Shown here: positions 14,402 through 16,624 of the stretch, in pieces
Numbering within the stretch: position 1 is the stretch's first letter
Layout of the letters: every line of letters begins with the position of its first letter
Origin: a bacterium
GTDB taxonomy: Bacteria > Atribacterota > Phoenicimicrobiia > Phoenicimicrobiales > Phoenicimicrobiaceae
Assembly (NCBI GenBank): GCA_018819665.1
Contig: JAHJOY010000062.1
Location: 1 to 16,624 of the forward strand
Reading direction: 5' to 3'
DNA: 16,624 nt
Program-made: the position numbers and the translations under genes
The notes under the pieces: model-generated
Databases searched by the model: none
What the model was told of the DNA's origin: nothing
What the model saw: the letters and a program-made list of their open reading frames with translations, nothing else

Positions 14402-14563
14402 GCCATAAAAACCTTTTTGTGCTTGCAATTACTCACAAGTTTTACAGGTTTTCTAAAGATTTGGCCAACCCAGGAGCATCCGCCGAATTTTCGATAAACT
14501 CCTTCCTCGTCAACTTACCTTATCAAAACACTCAGTCCTTCAGATTGAGTAAGCTCTGGCGCT
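14402..14563 (-). ncRNA. glmS ribozyme: glmS ribozyme (GlcN6P-activated self-cleaving riboswitch)
   Basis: On the minus strand, the cleavage site A/GCGCCAG lies between 14563 and 14562. The conserved core follows: GTTGACGAGG (14514-14505), TTATCGA (14497-14491) and TTCGGCGGATG (14487-14477). Visible pairings are P1 (CTTA with TAAG, plus an inner CTCA/TGAG hairpin), GGAG/CTCC around the core (14502-14499 with 14476-14473), and an extended 3' domain (GCCA/TGGC and AAAACCT/AGGTTTT enclosing TTGTG/CACAA). In the known class, glucosamine-6-phosphate acts as coenzyme for cleavage; the 5'-OH product is then degraded, lowering GlmS. It points toward glmS. A TACAAT box lies at 14577-14572, but no clear -35 was found, so the promoter is unresolved. 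Confidence 0.93.
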
Positions 14564-14607
14564 TGTATTCAATTGTAATTTATTAAATTTATATCACCTC
14601 CCCTTAA

Positions 14608-14640
14608 TCTACCAGTCCACCAGTCTGCTGGTCCGCCGAT
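14608..14640. repeat. CCAGTCTACC word repeat, copy 2
   Basis: CTACCAGTCCACCAGTCTGC and on to GGTCCGCCG, matching words in 1649-1720. Its edge adjoins a strong Shine-Dalgarno-like AAGGGGAGGTGAT on the minus strand. Confidence 0.65.
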
Positions 14641-14680
14641 TTATTTAGTCATTATTGAATAATCGTTAGTATATATAGTC

Positions 14681-14713
14681 GTTGCAAGCTCTGATTTATC
14701 AGAGCGTGGCAAC
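14681..14713. repeat. GTTGC ... GGCAAC hairpin repeat
   Basis: Inner arms GCTCTGAT and ATCAGAGC (14688-14705) pair perfectly around TT; outer arms GTTGC and GGCAAC flank them. It shares the AT-rich palindromic centre (GATTTATC) seen in the GTAGGGG cassettes but has different outer arms. It lies in the glmM to glmS gap and could be a weak RNA stop, though no T-tract follows on the minus strand. Confidence 0.65.
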
Positions 14714-14723
14714 CTCTTTATTA

Positions 14724-14839
14724 AACTAAAAACTTAAAGCTAAAAACGAAAAACCATAATTTAAAACTTAAAACTTTATCTCTCAATTTTTAATTTTGAG
14801 TTATAGTTTTGCATTTTGCGCTTTTCATTTTTCGTTTTA
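14724..14839. repeat. A-rich word, copy 4, facing an inverted copy
   Basis: AAACTAAAAACTTAAAGC to ATAATTTAAAACTTAAAAC (14724-14775) faces AATTTTGAGTTATAGTTTTG to CATTTTTCGTTTTA (14792-14839). The two halves are imperfect reverse complements, so the tract could fold into a long AT-rich stem just after glmM. Confidence 0.6.
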
Positions 14840-14840
14840 T

Positions 14841-14875
14841 TACTAAATACTATTCACTATTCACTAACGACTATT
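14841..14875. repeat. TTCACTAACGAC word after glmM
   Basis: TACTAAATACTATTCACTAT and TCACTAACGACTATT, ending seven bases from the glmM stop codon. It is the reverse complement of the word upstream of glmM (16242-16335). Confidence 0.7.
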
Positions 14876-14881
14876 CCCTAT

Positions 14882-16228
14882 TTAAATATCATCCTTCTCA
14901 ATCACCTCTCTTAAATCCTGAGAAATTTTCTCTAATTTATTTTTATCTTCCCCTTCTAATAATATCCTAATTAATGGTTCAGTACCAGAAGCTCGGACAA
15001 AAATTCTACCTTTTCCGTCAAGTTCATTTTCTATTTCTTTAATAAATTTTTTTATGCAAACATTTTTAAAGAATCGTTCTTTATCTTTAACCTCATAATT
15101 CAAAATAATCTGAGGATATTTTTCCATTACTAAAGCCAAATTAGATAGGAGTTTTTCTTCTTCCCGAAGAACCTTCATAAGTTGTAGAGAAGTTAACAAC
15201 CCATCCCCAGTAGTGCTATATTGCGAAAAAATAATATGACCTGATTGTTCCCCTCCCAATACTGTCTTAACTTTCTTCATCATTTCCAATACATAACGGT
15301 CACCGATATTAGTTCTAATAACTTTTCCTCCTGCTTTTTCTATGGCCCTATCAAAGCCAATATTACTCATTAAGGTAGTTACTACCGTTTTATTAGGTAA
15401 CTGGGCTTTCTTGATAAGATTTAAAGCACAAATTGCCATTATTTGATCTCCATCTACAATGTTTCCCTTTTCGTCTACGGCGATAACCCTATCTGCATCT
15501 CCATCATAAGAAAAACCTAAATCTGCTTTTTGTCTTAAAACTTCTTCTCTTAAAGAAGCAGGATGTACCGAACCACAATTAAAATTTATATTAGTACCGT
15601 TGGGTTTATCGCTTATAGTAATCATCTCGGCTCCTAATTCTGCAAAAACACGGGGGGCAATCATAAAAGAAGCACCATTGGCACAATCTAAAACGATTTT
15701 ATATCTCTTAAGTGTAAATTTTGGGGGAAGGGTATTTTTTATGTAATCAATATATCTTTCTATTGCTCCAGCTAATTCTTTTACCCTGCCAATATTTTTC
15801 TTGGTAGGCCATTCATCCTTTGAATGATTTTCAAAATATATTCTCTCTATTTCTTCTTCTTCTGAATCAGAAAACTTAAAACCATCCCCTCTAATATATT
15901 TAATGCCATTGTGATCGAAGGGATTATGTGAAGCAGAAATAACTATACCGCAATTAGCATGGTAAGCTCTGGTTAGGTAAGCTACTACGGGGGTAGGTAC
16001 TATTCCCACTCTTAGGACATCTACACCTGCTGAACATATTCCTGCTATTAAAGCAGCTTCTAACATATCCCCCGAAATTCTAGTATCTTTACCAATTAAT
16101 ATCCCAGGATTAGCTTCATCTTTAAATAAATATGCCCCGGCTCTTCCTATTTGGAATGCCATTTCAGCAGTCATGGGTTCTCGGTTAGCTACTCCTCTTA
16201 TTCCGTCTGTTCCAAATAATTTTTTCAT
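14882..16228 (-). CDS. glmM: Phosphoglucosamine mutase
   Basis: GlmM interconverts glucosamine-6-phosphate and glucosamine-1-phosphate, the step after GlmS toward UDP-GlcNAc. The 448 residues form the four-domain alpha-D-phosphohexomutase fold. It starts KKLFGTDGIRGVAN. The active-site phosphoserine is S100 in ISASHNP, followed by the family's NGIK. The metal-binding loop is DGDADR (about 240), and the C-terminal phosphate-binding loop is RASGTEPLIRI. The ATG follows AAAGGGG at about six bases. The gene lies upstream of the ribozyme-glmS unit in the same direction, placing both enzymes of the pathway together. It is bracketed by inverted copies of one word repeat. Confidence 0.97.
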   Translation of the reverse strand: MKKLFGTDGIRGVANREPMTAEMAFQIGRAGAYLFKDEANPGILIGKDTRISGDMLEAALIAGICSAGVDVLRVGIVPTPVVAYLTRAYHANCGIVISASHNPFDHNGIKYIRGDGFKFSDSEEEEIERIYFENHSKDEWPTKKNIGRVKELAGAIERYIDYIKNTLPPKFTLKRYKIVLDCANGASFMIAPRVFAELGAEMITISDKPNGTNINFNCGSVHPASLREEVLRQKADLGFSYDGDADRVIAVDEKGNIVDGDQIMAICALNLIKKAQLPNKTVVTTLMSNIGFDRAIEKAGGKVIRTNIGDRYVLEMMKKVKTVLGGEQSGHIIFSQYSTTGDGLLTSLQLMKVLREEEKLLSNLALVMEKYPQIILNYEVKDKERFFKNVCIKKFIKEIENELDGKGRIFVRASGTEPLIRILLEGEDKNKLEKISQDLREVIEKDDI

Positions 16229-16241
16229 AAACTACCCCTTT

Positions 16242-16335
16242 ATTAGTCGTTAGTGAATGGTGAATAGTCGTTAGTATTAAATACAAGATAAATTAGTCGT
16301 TAGTGAATAGTGAATAGTCGTTAGTTAGTATTTAG
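16242..16335. repeat. ATTAGTCGTTAGTGAATAG word repeats before glmM
   Basis: Two blocks of ATTAGTCGTTAGTGAATAG type (16242-16275 and 16292-16325), each with a second GAATAGTCGTTAGT. They fill the gap between the four-helix-bundle gene and glmM. The tract runs from one base beyond the glmM ribosome site into the last codons of the upstream gene. Confidence 0.75.
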
Positions 16336-16623
16336 TTTTTTAATTAAACTCATAGTCATTTTACTAATTTCATCAATTTCATTTAATAATTGATCAGCTT
16401 CCTTACTTTCAAGGTATCCCAATCGTAAAGCAATGATAATTTGAGTAGAAAGTTCGGCACAACTTCCTAGAGAAATAAATAGGAACTGCTTGTATTCTTT
16501 ATTATGAAACCTGGCAAATCCTTCTGCTATATTTGAAGGAATTGATACAGCTGATCTTCTTAGCTGACTGGTTAACCCATATATTTCTTCCTTAGAGAAA
16601 TTTTTAGTTATTTTATATATATC
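16321..16623 (-). CDS. Four-helix-bundle protein (S23/IVP family), 5' end cut by the window edge
   Basis: The visible 100 residues begin DIYKITKNFSKEEIYGL and contain the family signature LRRSAVSIPSNIAEGF, then EYKQFLFISLGSCAEL and a C-terminal helix. This family (23S rRNA-intervening-sequence protein, TIGR02436) forms pentamers of four-helix bundles. It was first found inside 23S rRNA insertions but mostly occurs as stand-alone genes of unknown function. About 15-20 N-terminal residues are expected beyond the window. There is no rRNA around it here. The last codons (KLNTN and the stop) are encoded by the adjoining TTAGTTAGTATTTAG repeat, so the repeat has reached or set the end of this gene. 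Confidence 0.88.
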   Translation of the reverse strand, partial: DIYKITKNFSKEEIYGLTSQLRRSAVSIPSNIAEGFARFHNKEYKQFLFISLGSCAELSTQIIIALRLGYLESKEADQLLNEIDEISKMTMSLIKKLNTN

Positions 16624-16624
16624 T

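Noticed and set aside
14389..14586. Open frame on the plus strand of about 65 codons across the ribozyme
   Set aside because: It is antisense to a highly conserved structured RNA, has no ribosome site and no recognisable protein features.
14572..14616. Promoter immediately upstream of the glmS ribozyme (TACAAT or TATAAA boxes)
   Set aside because: No -35 box at acceptable spacing could be found for either box, so it is not listed as a feature.
1510..16320. Insertion sequences or MITEs with target-site duplications
   Set aside because: No transposase fragment and no convincing direct duplications flanking the hairpin cassettes could be identified; kept as repeats of unknown origin.

Overview
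This is a low-GC stretch (roughly one third G+C by eye) of a bacterial chromosome. Every protein gene lies on the minus strand and is a housekeeping gene. Several features are Gram-positive-like: a textbook CIRCE operator before groES, the acpS-nnr-alr gene order, a short type I-alpha glutamine synthetase with the feedback-inhibition arginine, and a glmS ribozyme before glmS. The long repeat-filled intergenic regions and a four-helix-bundle (S23-type) protein are more typical of uncultivated low-GC lineages. I place it as Firmicutes-like or a low-GC candidate phylum (Atribacterota and relatives are a guess). No plasmid, phage, transposase, CRISPR, tRNA or rRNA gene was seen.

Layout in the direction of transcription, from high to low coordinates. 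(1) The 3' end of a four-helix-bundle protein gene, then glmM. (2) A glmS ribozyme, an unusually long leader, then glmS. (3) glnA with its own sigma-A-like promoter. (4) A threonine-aldolase gene (ltaE) with a probable non-canonical start codon. (5) A hotdog thioesterase. (6) fxsA and acpS. (7) nnr (NAD(P)HX repair) and alr. (8) The t6A cluster tsaE-tsaB-rimI, then tsaD. (9) groES behind a promoter and CIRCE; the window ends within its last codons.

How the genes connect: GlmS makes glucosamine-6-phosphate, GlmM converts it to glucosamine-1-phosphate for cell-wall precursors, and the ribozyme senses the GlmS product. Alr supplies D-alanine for the wall. GlnA supplies the glutamine that GlmS consumes. 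TsaB, TsaD and TsaE form the tRNA t6A machinery; its partner TsaC is not in the window. AcpS activates acyl carrier protein.

The most unusual content lies between the genes. Almost every gap longer than 200 bases is filled with non-coding repeats of two kinds. One kind is short degenerate 'word' repeats (about nine families, such as ATTAGTCGTTAGTGAATAG). The other is palindromic hairpins whose stems vary in a compensatory way, often paired inside outer arms TGTAGGGG...CCCCTAC. Word edges stop just short of Shine-Dalgarno sites and stop codons, and one hairpin supplies the stop codon of alr. These repeats and the ribozyme's long leader are the best candidates for new biology here.
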